From JBBQNY01 sp038255255 (GTDB taxonomy: Bacteria > Pseudomonadota > Gammaproteobacteria > Xanthomonadales > Ahniellaceae): a DNA stretch of 60,402 nt. The notes under the pieces are model-generated. The model was not told where the DNA came from and made no database searches. It saw nothing but the letters and a program-made list of their open reading frames with translations. The stretch lies in contig JBBSLL010000014.1 in the NCBI GenBank assembly GCA_038255255.1, positions 1 to 60,402 of the forward strand, written 5' to 3'. Of this stretch, positions 35,058 through 44,139 are shown in pieces (positions within the stretch are counted from its first letter, which is position 1; each line of letters opens with the position of its first letter). A program made the position numbers and the translations under genes.

Positions 35058-35863
35058 AAGTCATTGGCAAGTTCATCGGCGGGATCGCCGGACTCATCGT
35101 CACGCGCAATCCCGTCGGCTGCGGCGTCGGCATTGCAGTCGGCCACGCGTGGGACGCGGGCTGGTTGACTTCGCTGCTGCCCGGCGCGCGTCCTCGTGGC
35201 GCCTTCCTCGATCCCTTGTTCGGCCTTGCGGGCGCGATCGCGAAAGCCGACGGTCGCGTGACTCCCGCCGAGATCGCCAGCGTCGAAAACCTCATGCGCC
35301 GGCTCGACCTCGACGAGCCCAAGCGCCACTCGGCGATCCGCGCCTTCAACGAGGGCAAGGAATCCCGGTTCGACGTCGGAGACGCCGCGCGGCGACTGCG
35401 CCTCTTCAGCGGTTTCCGTGGCGAGATGAAGCTCATGGTCATCGAAGTTCTGGCGGAAGTCGGCGCCGCGGACGGTCAGCTGCATGCCGCGGGCGACAGC
35501 ATGCTCTCGCGCATCGCGCAGGATCTCGGGCTCGACCAGGATGCGACAACGAGCATCCTGCACGCGCGTCGTGCGCCCGGTGGCGCAGGGCGCCACGAAA
35601 GAGCGCAGCCCGGCCCTTCGCGCCGCGAACCGCCGGGTCCTCCGCCGCGCGTGGCCGTCGATCCCTACCAGGTTCTCGGCGTCTCCCGGATCGCCAACGA
35701 AAGCGCGATCCGCAACGCCTATCGCAAGCTGATCACCCAGTACCACCCCGACAAGATGCAGGCGCGCGGGGTGACGGGTGAGGCGCTCAAGCGCGCCGAG
35801 GATCAATCCCGCGCGATCAACGCCGCGTGGGAACAGATCAAGGTGCAACGGGGGTACAACTGA
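35054..35863 (+). CDS. djlA: DjlA-like membrane co-chaperone (TerB + J domain)
   Basis: About 269 residues. N-terminal transmembrane dimerisation segment (FIGGIAGLIVTRNPVGCGVGIAVGHAW), a TerB-like helical domain (GLAGAIAKADGRVTPAEIASVE … LMVIEVLAEVGAADGQLH), a Pro/Arg-rich linker and a C-terminal J domain with the essential HPD (QYHPDKM). DjlA stimulates DnaK and is linked to envelope stress. The ATG at 35054 overlaps the cytochrome stop. One base separates it from rpe. Confidence 0.9.
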   Translation: MKVIGKFIGGIAGLIVTRNPVGCGVGIAVGHAWDAGWLTSLLPGARPRGAFLDPLFGLAGAIAKADGRVTPAEIASVENLMRRLDLDEPKRHSAIRAFNEGKESRFDVGDAARRLRLFSGFRGEMKLMVIEVLAEVGAADGQLHAAGDSMLSRIAQDLGLDQDATTSILHARRAPGGAGRHERAQPGPSRREPPGPPPRVAVDPYQVLGVSRIANESAIRNAYRKLITQYHPDKMQARGVTGEALKRAEDQSRAINAAWEQIKVQRGYN

Positions 35864-35864
35864 A

Positions 35865-36539
35865 ATGACCGCTCGCCCCGCACCGGTGATTGCGGCATCG
35901 ATCCTGTCGGCGGATTTTGCGCGGCTCGGCGAAGAGGTCGACGCCGTGCTCGCTGCCGGCGCAGATTGGGTCCACTTCGACGTCATGGACAACCATTACG
36001 TGCCCAATCTCACGATCGGGCCGATGGTGTGTGCCGCGTTGCGCAAGCATGGCGTCACCGCGCCCATCGACGTGCACCTGATGGTCAAGCCTGTCGACCG
36101 CATCGTGCCGGACTTCGCCAGCGCAGGCGCGTCGTTGATCAGCTTTCATCCCGAAGCGAGCGAACACGTGCACCGCACCCTCCAGCTGATCCGCTCGAGC
36201 GGATGCCAGGCCGGGCTCGTGCTCAACCCGGCCACTCCGGTGAGCGTGCTCGACCATGTGCTGGATGAGATCGACCTGGTGCTGCTGATGAGCGTCAATC
36301 CGGGCTTCGGTGGACAGGAGTTCATCGGTTCGACACTGCCCAAGCTGCGCGAAGTGCGCCGGCGGATCGACGCGAGCGGCCGCGCGGTGCGGCTGGAGAT
36401 CGACGGCGGGGTCAAGCCCGACAATATCGCCGGCATCGCTGCCGCGGGCGCCGATACCTTCGTCGCGGGATCCGCGATCTTCGGCAGCGGCGACTATGCC
36501 GCCACCATCGCGCGCATGCGCGCACTCGCGAGCGCCTGA
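35865..36539 (+). CDS. rpe: Ribulose-phosphate 3-epimerase
   Basis: TIM-barrel metalloenzyme interconverting ribulose-5-P and xylulose-5-P. 224 residues. Motifs ASILSADFARLGEEV, HFDVMDNHYVPNLTIGP, DVHLMVKPVDR, LMSVNPGFGGQ and IDGGVKPDN are all conserved. The ATG at 35865 follows the previous stop by one base. In many gammaproteobacteria rpe is followed by gph and trpE; here gph is absent and a two-component system occupies the position before trpE. Confidence 0.97.
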   Translation: MTARPAPVIAASILSADFARLGEEVDAVLAAGADWVHFDVMDNHYVPNLTIGPMVCAALRKHGVTAPIDVHLMVKPVDRIVPDFASAGASLISFHPEASEHVHRTLQLIRSSGCQAGLVLNPATPVSVLDHVLDEIDLVLLMSVNPGFGGQEFIGSTLPKLREVRRRIDASGRAVRLEIDGGVKPDNIAGIAAAGADTFVAGSAIFGSGDYAATIARMRALASA

Positions 36540-36690
36540 ACCGCTTTCCTGCGCTGCGCCGGCGCGGAAGGGCCCTTGCGCGGGCGATTCGCGGGCGCGG
36601 CCTCGAATTGCGAACCGTGCCCGCGGTTGCGGTTGCGGTCGAAGCCGCGCAATGTGAAGCTGCCTGCAAGCACACGACTCGAGGCGGCTC

Positions 36691-37380
36691 ATGGCACGCA
36701 ACATCGCGATCGTCGAAGACGAGCCCGCAATCCGCGCCAACTATTCCGACGCGCTCAAGCGGCTGGGTTTCGAAGTCCTCCAGTATTCCTCGCGCACGGA
36801 CGCCGAGCAGGCCTTCGCACTGCGCCTGCCGGACATGGTGCTGATCGACATCGGGCTCGGCGATGAACCCGAAGGCGGCTTCGAGCTCTGTCGCAACCTG
36901 CGCGCGCGCGCGCCGCAGCTGCCGCTCATCTTCCTGACCGCACGCGACTCGGACTTCGACGTGATCTCGGGGCTGAGGCTCGGCGCCGACGATTACCTGA
37001 CCAAGGACGTGTCGCTTCCGCACCTCACGGCGCGCATCAACACACTGTTCCGTCGCGTCGACGCGATGCGCCGGCCTCCATCCCAGGAAGCCACGGTCAC
37101 GCACGGCAACCTGTCGCTGGCGGCCGAGCGGATGAGCGTCGCCTGGAAGGGCGAGGAAGTGCCGCTCACGGTCACGGAATTCTGGATGGTGCATACGCTG
37201 GTGCGGCATCCGGGCCACGTCAAGAATCGCGACCAGCTCATGCGCGACGCGCAGGTGGTGGTCGACGACGCGACGATCACCTCGCATATCAAGCGCATCC
37301 GCAAGAAGTTCATCGCCATCGATGCGGAGTTCGATGAGATCGAAACCGTGCACGGAGCCGGTTATCGCTGGAAGATGTAG
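36691..37380 (+). CDS. OmpR-type response regulator, 'dedicated sortase system' type
   Basis: 229 residues: receiver with IVEDEPAIRANYSDAL, phospho-acceptor Asp53 in MVLIDIGLGDEPEGG, Lys in LGADDYLTKD, and a winged-helix domain (EVPLTVTEFWMVHTLVRHPGHVKNRDQLM … ITSHIKRIRKKF). The IGLGDEPEGGFELCR and FLTARDSDFDVISGLRLGADDY phrases match the family annotated as 'proteobacterial dedicated sortase system response regulator', as I remember it. No sortase or sortase substrate is in the window. It pairs with the kinase 26 bases downstream. Confidence 0.85.
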   Translation: MARNIAIVEDEPAIRANYSDALKRLGFEVLQYSSRTDAEQAFALRLPDMVLIDIGLGDEPEGGFELCRNLRARAPQLPLIFLTARDSDFDVISGLRLGADDYLTKDVSLPHLTARINTLFRRVDAMRRPPSQEATVTHGNLSLAAERMSVAWKGEEVPLTVTEFWMVHTLVRHPGHVKNRDQLMRDAQVVVDDATITSHIKRIRKKFIAIDAEFDEIETVHGAGYRWKM

Positions 37381-37406
37381 CGATCGCCTGAGCTGGCTGT
37401 ACGCAA

Positions 37407-39425
37407 ATGCGTAATCGACTGCTGTTCGCCTTCGCGGCACTGGCGGCCCTGCTGCTGCCGGTTGGCGCGTGGCTGTTGATCGAGCAGATGGAGGCACTCC
37501 TGCGCGACGTGCAGGAGAGTGCACAGATCGGCGCCGCGCAGGCGATGGCGCATGCGATTGCCGAAGAACCGGGCTTCGGTCGCGACGCAGGCTCGGGCCT
37601 GTACGTGCATCCCCTGCGAGGCCGGATCGTGGTCGATGGGTCGGGCGACGACTGGGCCGCCACCACGCCGCAGCGCTCGCGAGACGGCCGCCTGCGGCTG
37701 CATGCCGCCGCCGACGCCCGCGCGCTGTACCTGCTGCTCGAAGTCACGGACCAGAGCCGCGTACGCGCCGACGCCGGCCACCGGCAAAGCGGCAACGGCG
37801 ACGCCGTCGAACTGATCCTCGCGGACGCCACGACGACCCAGGTATGGCTGCTCGGCAACGAGGCACCCGGCGCGCTGCAGGGCGTCAGCGTCAGCGGCAG
37901 GGCGGACCCCCCGGAAGGCGAGTGGATGGAGACCCCTGGCGGCTATCGCGTCGAGATGCGCATGCCGTTGCCGGCTGCCGCGGCGCGGATGGACCTGCGC
38001 GTGCGCGATGTGGCCGAGGACGGCACGCAGGAGACCCTGACGCTGCACGGCGAACCCGAATCGCAGGCCCTGTTGCGTCCCGACGCCGCGCGCAACCGCG
38101 CACTCGCGCAATTGACCCCGGTCGGCGCTCGCCTCCGCGTGGTCAACGGCGACGGATGGGTGATCGCAGGCGCAGGCACGCTCGGCGTTCCCGAAGGCCA
38201 GAGCGTCGCCCGCGCGAACCGCGGCCCCGCGTCGTGGCTGTACCGCTTGCTGCTCGCGTCGCGCGATCCCGGCGAACTCGACGGCGACCTGCCGCGCCTG
38301 GACGCACCCGTGGTCTGGCAGGCCTTGTCGGGGGTGCCTGCGAGCAGCGTGCGCACCTCGGCGACCGACGACAGCGTGATCGTCACGGCCGCAGTGCCGC
38401 TGACCGCAGCCGCGGGAGGGAGCAACGGCGCATTGCTCCTCGAGCAGGGCTCCGACGCGCTGCTCGTCCTCACCAACCGCGCGTTTTTCCTGATCCTTGC
38501 AGCGAGCCTGCTGCTGTTGTTCCTGGTGGGCGTCGCGCTGCTGTCCTACGCCGGCTGGCAGGCCCTGCGGATCCGCAGTTTGCGCAACGCGGCGGAGCAG
38601 GCGCTTGGCGTCGACGGGCGGCTCGATCCCAAGCTGCCGCACCTCAGCGCGCGCGACGACCTCGGCGATCTGTCGCGAAGTTTTGCGCGGCTGCTGGCCG
38701 AGATCGGGGGATACAACGAATACCTGCGTACGCTTGCGAGCAAGCTCTCGCACGAGATGCACACGCCGCTCGCGATCGTGCGCTCCTCGCTCGACAACCT
38801 CGATCACGAGCCCCTCGGCGACGAAGCCCGCACCTATGCGCAGCGTGCGCGCGATGGCGCGGAGCGCCTGACGTCGATCCTGCGTTCCATGGCCGCCGCG
38901 AGCCGCGTCGAGCGCGCGATTGCAAGCGCCGAGGGCGAGGACTTCGATCTCGCGGAGCTGGTGCGCGATTACGCCGACGCGGCGCGCGACCTCGTGGCGC
39001 CGCGCGGCATGACAGTACTCGTGCCGGCAGGACGGATCGGCTTCCACGGGGCCCCGGACCTCATTGCCCAGGCACTGGACAAACTCATCGACAATGCGCG
39101 CTCGTTCACTCCCCCGAACGGCTGGCTGCGCATCGGCCTCGAGGCGCTCGACGAAGGCGCCGTGCTGCGCGTCGCGAATGCGGGGCCACTGCTGCCCGAC
39201 AAGCTGCAGGAGCGCATGTTCGATTCCCTGGTGAGCCTGCGCGATGGCCCGACCTCGCGCGACGGCGACGCGCCGCACCTCGGGCTCGGCCTCTTCGTGG
39301 TGCGCGCCATCGCGGAGCTGCATCGCGGCGAGGCCACTGCGCTCAATCTCCCGGATGGGAGCGGCGTCGAGTTCACGCTGCGCCTGCGCGGCATGCCCCG
39401 CAGGCGCACGAACACCGCGCCGTGA
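37407..39425 (+). CDS. Sensor histidine kinase with periplasmic CBM9-like domain
   Basis: 672 residues. Transmembrane helices at about 5-25 and 358-385 bracket a large periplasmic sensor; residues 72-190 (IVVDGSGDDWA … LYLLLEVTDQS … GDAVELIL) look like a carbohydrate-binding family 9 fold. Cytoplasmic part: HAMP-like linker, H-box LSHEMHTPLAIVRSSLDNL with His449, N-box DKLIDNARSFT and G-box HLGLGLFVVRAIAE. This matches the kinases paired with 'dedicated sortase system' regulators. A ligand such as wall- or glycan-derived sugar is a guess. Confidence 0.83.
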   Translation: MRNRLLFAFAALAALLLPVGAWLLIEQMEALLRDVQESAQIGAAQAMAHAIAEEPGFGRDAGSGLYVHPLRGRIVVDGSGDDWAATTPQRSRDGRLRLHAAADARALYLLLEVTDQSRVRADAGHRQSGNGDAVELILADATTTQVWLLGNEAPGALQGVSVSGRADPPEGEWMETPGGYRVEMRMPLPAAAARMDLRVRDVAEDGTQETLTLHGEPESQALLRPDAARNRALAQLTPVGARLRVVNGDGWVIAGAGTLGVPEGQSVARANRGPASWLYRLLLASRDPGELDGDLPRLDAPVVWQALSGVPASSVRTSATDDSVIVTAAVPLTAAAGGSNGALLLEQGSDALLVLTNRAFFLILAASLLLLFLVGVALLSYAGWQALRIRSLRNAAEQALGVDGRLDPKLPHLSARDDLGDLSRSFARLLAEIGGYNEYLRTLASKLSHEMHTPLAIVRSSLDNLDHEPLGDEARTYAQRARDGAERLTSILRSMAAASRVERAIASAEGEDFDLAELVRDYADAARDLVAPRGMTVLVPAGRIGFHGAPDLIAQALDKLIDNARSFTPPNGWLRIGLEALDEGAVLRVANAGPLLPDKLQERMFDSLVSLRDGPTSRDGDAPHLGLGLFVVRAIAELHRGEATALNLPDGSGVEFTLRLRGMPRRRTNTAP

Positions 39426-39479
39426 CACCAACCGCTTCCACACTCGCCATAATCGCGGGCGGTTTCGTGGGAGTGCGGT

Positions 39480-40952
39480 TTGGACGCTGAGCTTTTCGCC
39501 CGGTACGCAGCCGAGGGCTTCAACCGCATCCCGGTGGTGCGCGAGGTGCTGTCGGATCTCGACACGCCACTGTCGGTGTACCTCAAACTCGCCGACCGTC
39601 CGTACACCTACCTGTTCGAATCTGTGGAGCGAGGCGAGCGCTGGGGCCGCCATTCGATCATCGGCCTGCCTGCGCGCCGCGTCTATTCGTTCCGCGGCAA
39701 CGAGTTGACCGTAAGCGAACACGGCTCGGTCCTGGAACTGCGCACGCTCGAGGATCCGTTCGCCGAGATCGAGGCGCTGCAGCGCAGTTTTCGCGTGCCA
39801 CGCGTCGAGGGCCTGCCGGGATTCACCGGCGGCCTGGTCGGCAACTTCGGCTACGAGTGCATCGGCTGGATCGAGCCGCGCTTCGCACAGGGCAACCAGC
39901 CCGACGAGCTTGGCACCGCCGACGCGACCCTGATGCTTTCGGACGAAGTGGCGGTGTTCGACAATCTCAAGGGTCGTTTGTATCTCGTGGTGCACGCGGA
40001 TCCTGCCGAGCCGCAGGCGCTGGCGCGCGCGCAGCGCCGGCTGGACGAGCTGACATTCCGCCTGCGTCACGCCGGGCGGAGTTACCCGGAAACACTGGTC
40101 GGAACCGCGCTGGACGAGAGCGACTTCAAATCGGGCTTCACGCAGGCAGGCTTCGAGGCAGCGGTGCTGCGCGCGCAGGAATACATTCGCGCGGGCGACA
40201 TTTTCCAGGTCGTGCTCTCGCAGCGCATGAGCGTGCCGCTGCATGCGCGACCGATCGATGTTTACCGGGCACTTCGGGCGCTGAACCCGTCGCCCTATCT
40301 GTTCTTCCTCGACTATGGCGACGTGCAGACCATCGGATCGTCGCCCGAGATCCTGGTGCGACGCCAGGGCGAGGAGGTGATCGTGCGGCCGATTGCCGGC
40401 ACGCGGCCCCGTGGCAGCACGCCGGAACAGGATCTCGCCCTCGAAACCGAATTGCTGGCCGATCCCAAGGAGCGGGCCGAGCACCTGATGCTCATCGACC
40501 TCGGCCGCAACGACATCGGCCGCGTCTGCAAGGCGGGCAGCGTTGCGCTGACCGAGAGCTTCGCGATCGAACGCTATTCGCACGTCATGCACATCGTGTC
40601 CGAGGTGCGTGGCGCGTTACGCGACGACTGCGGCGTCGCCGACGTGCTGCGTGCGACGTTCCCGGCCGGCACCGTGAGCGGTGCACCCAAGATCCGCGCG
40701 CAGGAAATCATCCGCGAACTCGAACCGGTCAAGCGCAACCTCTACGCCGGGGCGGTCGGTTACATCGGCTGGTGGGGCGACCTCGACACCGCCATCGCGA
40801 TTCGCACGGCGGTGGTCTGCGACGGGCGGCTGCACGTGCAGGCCGGTGCCGGCATCGTCGCCGACTCCGATCCCGCCTCCGAGTGGGAAGAAACCATGAA
40901 CAAGGGCCGCGCACTGCTGCGCGCCGTGTCGCAGGCCGCCAGCGGGTTGTAG
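39480..40952 (+). CDS. trpE: Anthranilate synthase component I
   Basis: Catalytic subunit converting chorismate and ammonia to anthranilate; feedback-inhibited by tryptophan. 490 residues. The N-terminal LLES-type Trp-binding segment (FLFESVERGERWGRHSIIG region), SPYLFFLDYG, IAGTRPRG, LIDLGRNDIGRV and TFPAGTVSGAPKIRAQEII are clear. The start is an unusual TTG at 39480, supported by GGGAG seven bases upstream. No trpG or trpDC follows; glnE does, after two hairpins. Confidence 0.95.
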   Translation: MDAELFARYAAEGFNRIPVVREVLSDLDTPLSVYLKLADRPYTYLFESVERGERWGRHSIIGLPARRVYSFRGNELTVSEHGSVLELRTLEDPFAEIEALQRSFRVPRVEGLPGFTGGLVGNFGYECIGWIEPRFAQGNQPDELGTADATLMLSDEVAVFDNLKGRLYLVVHADPAEPQALARAQRRLDELTFRLRHAGRSYPETLVGTALDESDFKSGFTQAGFEAAVLRAQEYIRAGDIFQVVLSQRMSVPLHARPIDVYRALRALNPSPYLFFLDYGDVQTIGSSPEILVRRQGEEVIVRPIAGTRPRGSTPEQDLALETELLADPKERAEHLMLIDLGRNDIGRVCKAGSVALTESFAIERYSHVMHIVSEVRGALRDDCGVADVLRATFPAGTVSGAPKIRAQEIIRELEPVKRNLYAGAVGYIGWWGDLDTAIAIRTAVVCDGRLHVQAGAGIVADSDPASEWEETMNKGRALLRAVSQAASGL

Positions 40953-41012
40953 CAGGCCGCGGCGCGGTGTTCGCAACCAGCTGTGGCACTGCAGCAGTTC
41001 GATGTCGGCGCA

Positions 41013-41072
41013 AGGCGGTATCGCCTTGCCTCCGGGTGAAGCCTTTTATCCTGCGGCAAGGCGATACCGCCT
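41013..41072. repeat. Hairpin D1: perfect 18-bp stem with conserved 24-nt loop
   Basis: Left arm 41013-41030 and right arm 41055-41072 are perfect reverse complements (AGGCGGTATCGCCTTGCC). The 24-nt loop at 41031-41054 reads TCCGGGTGAAGCC … TTATCCTGC. No U-tract follows. Its loop recurs in D2 (41153-41228) in the opposite orientation with an unrelated stem; see findings. Together they occupy much of the 331-base trpE-glnE gap. I saw no promoter or ORF of note in the rest. Confidence 0.95.
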
Positions 41073-41152
41073 CCCGCCGACCGGCGCTTCGGATAGTTCG
41101 TCCAGGGCGATCTCGAACAACGCAGTGGAATCGGCCCCGCTCCGGCGCCCGA

Positions 41153-41228
41153 GCGTCCGGAAGCGGGAGGCCGCCACCGCAGGATAAGAGGCTTCACCCG
41201 GAGGTGGCGGCCTCCCGCTTCCGGACGC
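41153..41228. repeat. Hairpin D2: perfect 26-bp stem, same loop as D1 inverted
   Basis: Left arm 41153-41178 and right arm 41203-41228 are perfect reverse complements over 26 bases (begins GCGTCCGGAAGC, ends GCTTCCGGACGC). The loop 41179-41202 is, on the minus strand, the same 24-mer as the D1 loop with one change (CCTC in place of CCTT). It ends 56 bases before the glnE ATG. Confidence 0.96.
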
Positions 41229-41283
41229 GACCAACGCGTGAACCCACACGAGGCAAGCCTGCAGAGCGTGATTCAATGCGTCC

Positions 41284-44115
41284 ATGAGATCCATGGAAGC
41301 ACACAGCGAATGGCTCGACGAACGCGTAGACGCCTTGCGCGAATCCGCGGCGGAGAGCCGCACCGCGTGGCCTGACGACACCCGGTTCGACGCGGTGCTG
41401 CGGGCCACGCTGGTCGCCAGCGACTACGCTTTCGAGCAATTGCGTCGACGGCCGGCAATGCTTGCGCAGCTCTCTGCGCCCGCGCCGCGCGCCAGCTGCC
41501 GCGACATCGAGGCGATGGTGGCGGGATCGCCGGACGATCTCGGCGGGCGCCTGCGCCGTTATCGACACGCGCATTCGCTCAGGATCATCGGGCGCGATGT
41601 GGGCAGAAGGGCCAGTCTCGAAGAGACGCTGGCCGACACCTCGCGGCTCGCCGAAATCTGTCTCGACACGGCGCTGCAGGGCGTCGAGGCCGCCGCGAGG
41701 CAGCGCCGCGAGCCGCTGCAGGATCGCGACGGAAAGCCGCTGCGGCTCGCGATCGTCGGGATGGGCAAGCTGGGCGGCGAAGAACTCAACTTTTCTTCCG
41801 ACATCGACCTCATTTTCGTCCACGCCGATCCTGCGCGGTCGTGCATCGACGACGCCGAGAGCGGACTCGCGCGCATTGGCCAGCGCGTCATCAACCTGCT
41901 CTCGAACAATGAGGCGGACGGTTTCGTGCATCGCGTCGACATGCGACTGCGACCGTTCGGCTCCGTGGGACGACTGGCAATGCCGCAGTCAGCGCTCGAG
42001 CAGTACTACCAGCGCGAGGGTCGCGACTGGGAGCGCTACGCCTGGGTCAAGGCGCGCGCCGTGGCGGGCGACCGCGCGGCCGGGGAGCGCGCGATCGCCG
42101 CACTGCGCCCGTTCGTCTTTCGGCGCTATCTCGACTACGCCGCGATCGACTCGCTGCGCGAGATGAAGGCACTGATCGATGCGGAAGTCGCGCGCGCGGA
42201 TCGCCGCGACGACCTGAAGCTCGGGCCCGGGGGAATCCGCGAGGTCGAGTTCCTGGTGCAACTGACACAACTGACCCGCGGCGGACGCGAGCCAGCGCTC
42301 GCGGTACCCGGATTGCTGCAGGCGCTCGCCGCCGCTCGCGATCTTGGCGCCATGCCGTCCGCGCTCGCCGACATGCTGGCTGAGTCCTATCGCTTCCTGC
42401 GCCAGGTCGAAAACCGTGTGCAGATGCTGCGTGACGAGCAGACGCATCGCGTGCCCGACGCACCCGTCCTGCGCGAGCGGCTTGCGACCGGGCTCGGATT
42501 CGGCGATTTCGCCGCGCTGGACGCCGCGTTGCAGGTCGTGCGGCAACGGGTGGAAGACGCGTTCGGGGACGCCCTTGCGCCGTCACGCATCGCGAAGAAC
42601 GTGCCCGTCGATGTGCGCCTGTCCCATGCAAGGGCCCTGTGGAGTGCCGCATGGACCGGCCAGCGCGAAGAAGCGCAGGCGCTCGCGCTGGGCCTCGATA
42701 CTCATTCGGTCGACGCGATCGTCGCGCTGGCGGGCAATGCGAACCTGCGCGCGCTGCCAGAGCGCCATGCAGCGCGTCGCGACCGGCTGTTGCCTGCGCT
42801 CATCGCCGAATCGACCCTGCGCACCGACAACGGCGCGGCACTCACGCGCCTGCTCGCACTGGCCCGTGCGATCAGCGGACGGCCTAGCTACATCGCGCTG
42901 CTCGATGAGCAACCCGGTGCCCGCGAACGCGTCGTCGACGTGTTCGCGCGCAGTGGTTTTCTCGCCGACCAGGTCATCGCACACCCGCTCCTGCTGGACG
43001 ACTTGCTGGACGAGCGCCAGCTCAACCGCGTCGACGCGCCACTCGACGTCGACGACCTCGAAGGCGAACTCGCGCGGCGCCTGGCGATGGCGGAAGGCGA
43101 CCCCGAAGAGGCGTTTGGCGAACTGCATGAGTTCAAGCTGGCCCGCCTGTTCCGGATCGGCCTGGACTGGCTGGCGGGGCGGCAATCGGCCGATGCGACG
43201 TCGGCGCAGCTCGCCGCACTGGCGCAGGTTCTCGCCGGTGCGATCCACGACCTGGCCCGCGCAGACGCTGTCGCGCAGCACGGCGAACTCGGCGCACAGC
43301 GCGGCGATGGTTTGCTGCTGCTGGGCTACGGAAGCCTGGGTGCCGCGGAGCTGGGATTTGCATCCGATCTCGACCTGGTCTTCGTCTACGACAGTCCGCT
43401 CGCGAACGAAGCCACCGAGGGCGAGCGCCCTGTCGACGGGGCGCGCTGGTTCGCGCGCCGTGCTCAGCGCGTCGTGCACTGGTCGACCGCGCCGTCGCGC
43501 GCGGGAGCGCTGTACGCGGTCGACACACGGCTGCGTCCCGACGGCGGCAAGGGGCTCCTGGTGAGCCCGTTCGATGGCTATGCCGACTACCAGCGCGCTC
43601 GCGCGTGGACGTGGGAACAGCAGGCGCTGGTGCGCGCGCGACCGGTGGCCGGCGATTCCGGTCTCAGTACACGCTTCGCTACCCTGCGGCGCGAACTGTT
43701 GTGCACCGAACGCGACACCGCCGCGGTGCGCGCGGACGTGCTGGCGATGCGGGCGCGCTGGAGGAAGGAGCTTGACCGCAGCGACGCGCAGACCTTCGAC
43801 CTGAAGCAGGGCGTCGGCGGGCTCGTCGATCTCGAGTTTCTGCTGCAGTTCCTGGTGCTCGCCCATGCAGCGCAGCATCCCGACCTGACCCACAGCACGC
43901 GCACGCGGGAACTCATCGCCATCGCCGCGAGCTGCGCGCTAATCGACGCAGGCGTGGCCGACGCGCTGGCCGATGCGCATGAGGCTCTGCTCAGCGCAAG
44001 CCTCGACTGCACGCTCGATGGACGCCCGCGACGTCAGCCGCGTTCCGCGGAGCTCGATGCATCGAGAGACGTCATCCTGTCCGCTTCGAGGGAGCACGGG
44101 CTCGCGTTCGATTGA
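41284..44115 (+). CDS. glnE: Bifunctional glutamine synthetase adenylyltransferase/adenylyl-removase
   Basis: Controls glutamine synthetase by adenylylation and deadenylylation in response to nitrogen status. 943 residues with two nucleotidyltransferase-like domains. The N-terminal adenylyl-removase motif GMGKLGGEELNFSSDIDLIF is intact. The C-terminal adenylyltransferase motif is GYGSLGAAELGFASDLDLVFVYD. The conserved HEFKLARLFRIG and GVGGLVDLEFLLQFLVL segments are present. Start at ATG 41284; an ATG three codons later is possible. It follows the D1/D2 hairpins. Confidence 0.95.
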   Translation: MRSMEAHSEWLDERVDALRESAAESRTAWPDDTRFDAVLRATLVASDYAFEQLRRRPAMLAQLSAPAPRASCRDIEAMVAGSPDDLGGRLRRYRHAHSLRIIGRDVGRRASLEETLADTSRLAEICLDTALQGVEAAARQRREPLQDRDGKPLRLAIVGMGKLGGEELNFSSDIDLIFVHADPARSCIDDAESGLARIGQRVINLLSNNEADGFVHRVDMRLRPFGSVGRLAMPQSALEQYYQREGRDWERYAWVKARAVAGDRAAGERAIAALRPFVFRRYLDYAAIDSLREMKALIDAEVARADRRDDLKLGPGGIREVEFLVQLTQLTRGGREPALAVPGLLQALAAARDLGAMPSALADMLAESYRFLRQVENRVQMLRDEQTHRVPDAPVLRERLATGLGFGDFAALDAALQVVRQRVEDAFGDALAPSRIAKNVPVDVRLSHARALWSAAWTGQREEAQALALGLDTHSVDAIVALAGNANLRALPERHAARRDRLLPALIAESTLRTDNGAALTRLLALARAISGRPSYIALLDEQPGARERVVDVFARSGFLADQVIAHPLLLDDLLDERQLNRVDAPLDVDDLEGELARRLAMAEGDPEEAFGELHEFKLARLFRIGLDWLAGRQSADATSAQLAALAQVLAGAIHDLARADAVAQHGELGAQRGDGLLLLGYGSLGAAELGFASDLDLVFVYDSPLANEATEGERPVDGARWFARRAQRVVHWSTAPSRAGALYAVDTRLRPDGGKGLLVSPFDGYADYQRARAWTWEQQALVRARPVAGDSGLSTRFATLRRELLCTERDTAAVRADVLAMRARWRKELDRSDAQTFDLKQGVGGLVDLEFLLQFLVLAHAAQHPDLTHSTRTRELIAIAASCALIDAGVADALADAHEALLSASLDCTLDGRPRRQPRSAELDASRDVILSASREHGLAFD

Positions 44116-44139
44116 GCACCGTGTCGCGCGTCGCCGTGC

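Noticed and set aside
37362..40592. Very long minus-strand open frame opposite the histidine kinase and trpE
   Set aside because: GC-rich codon use leaves the antisense frame open; its sequence is Arg/His/Gln-rich with no family, while both plus-strand genes are clear.
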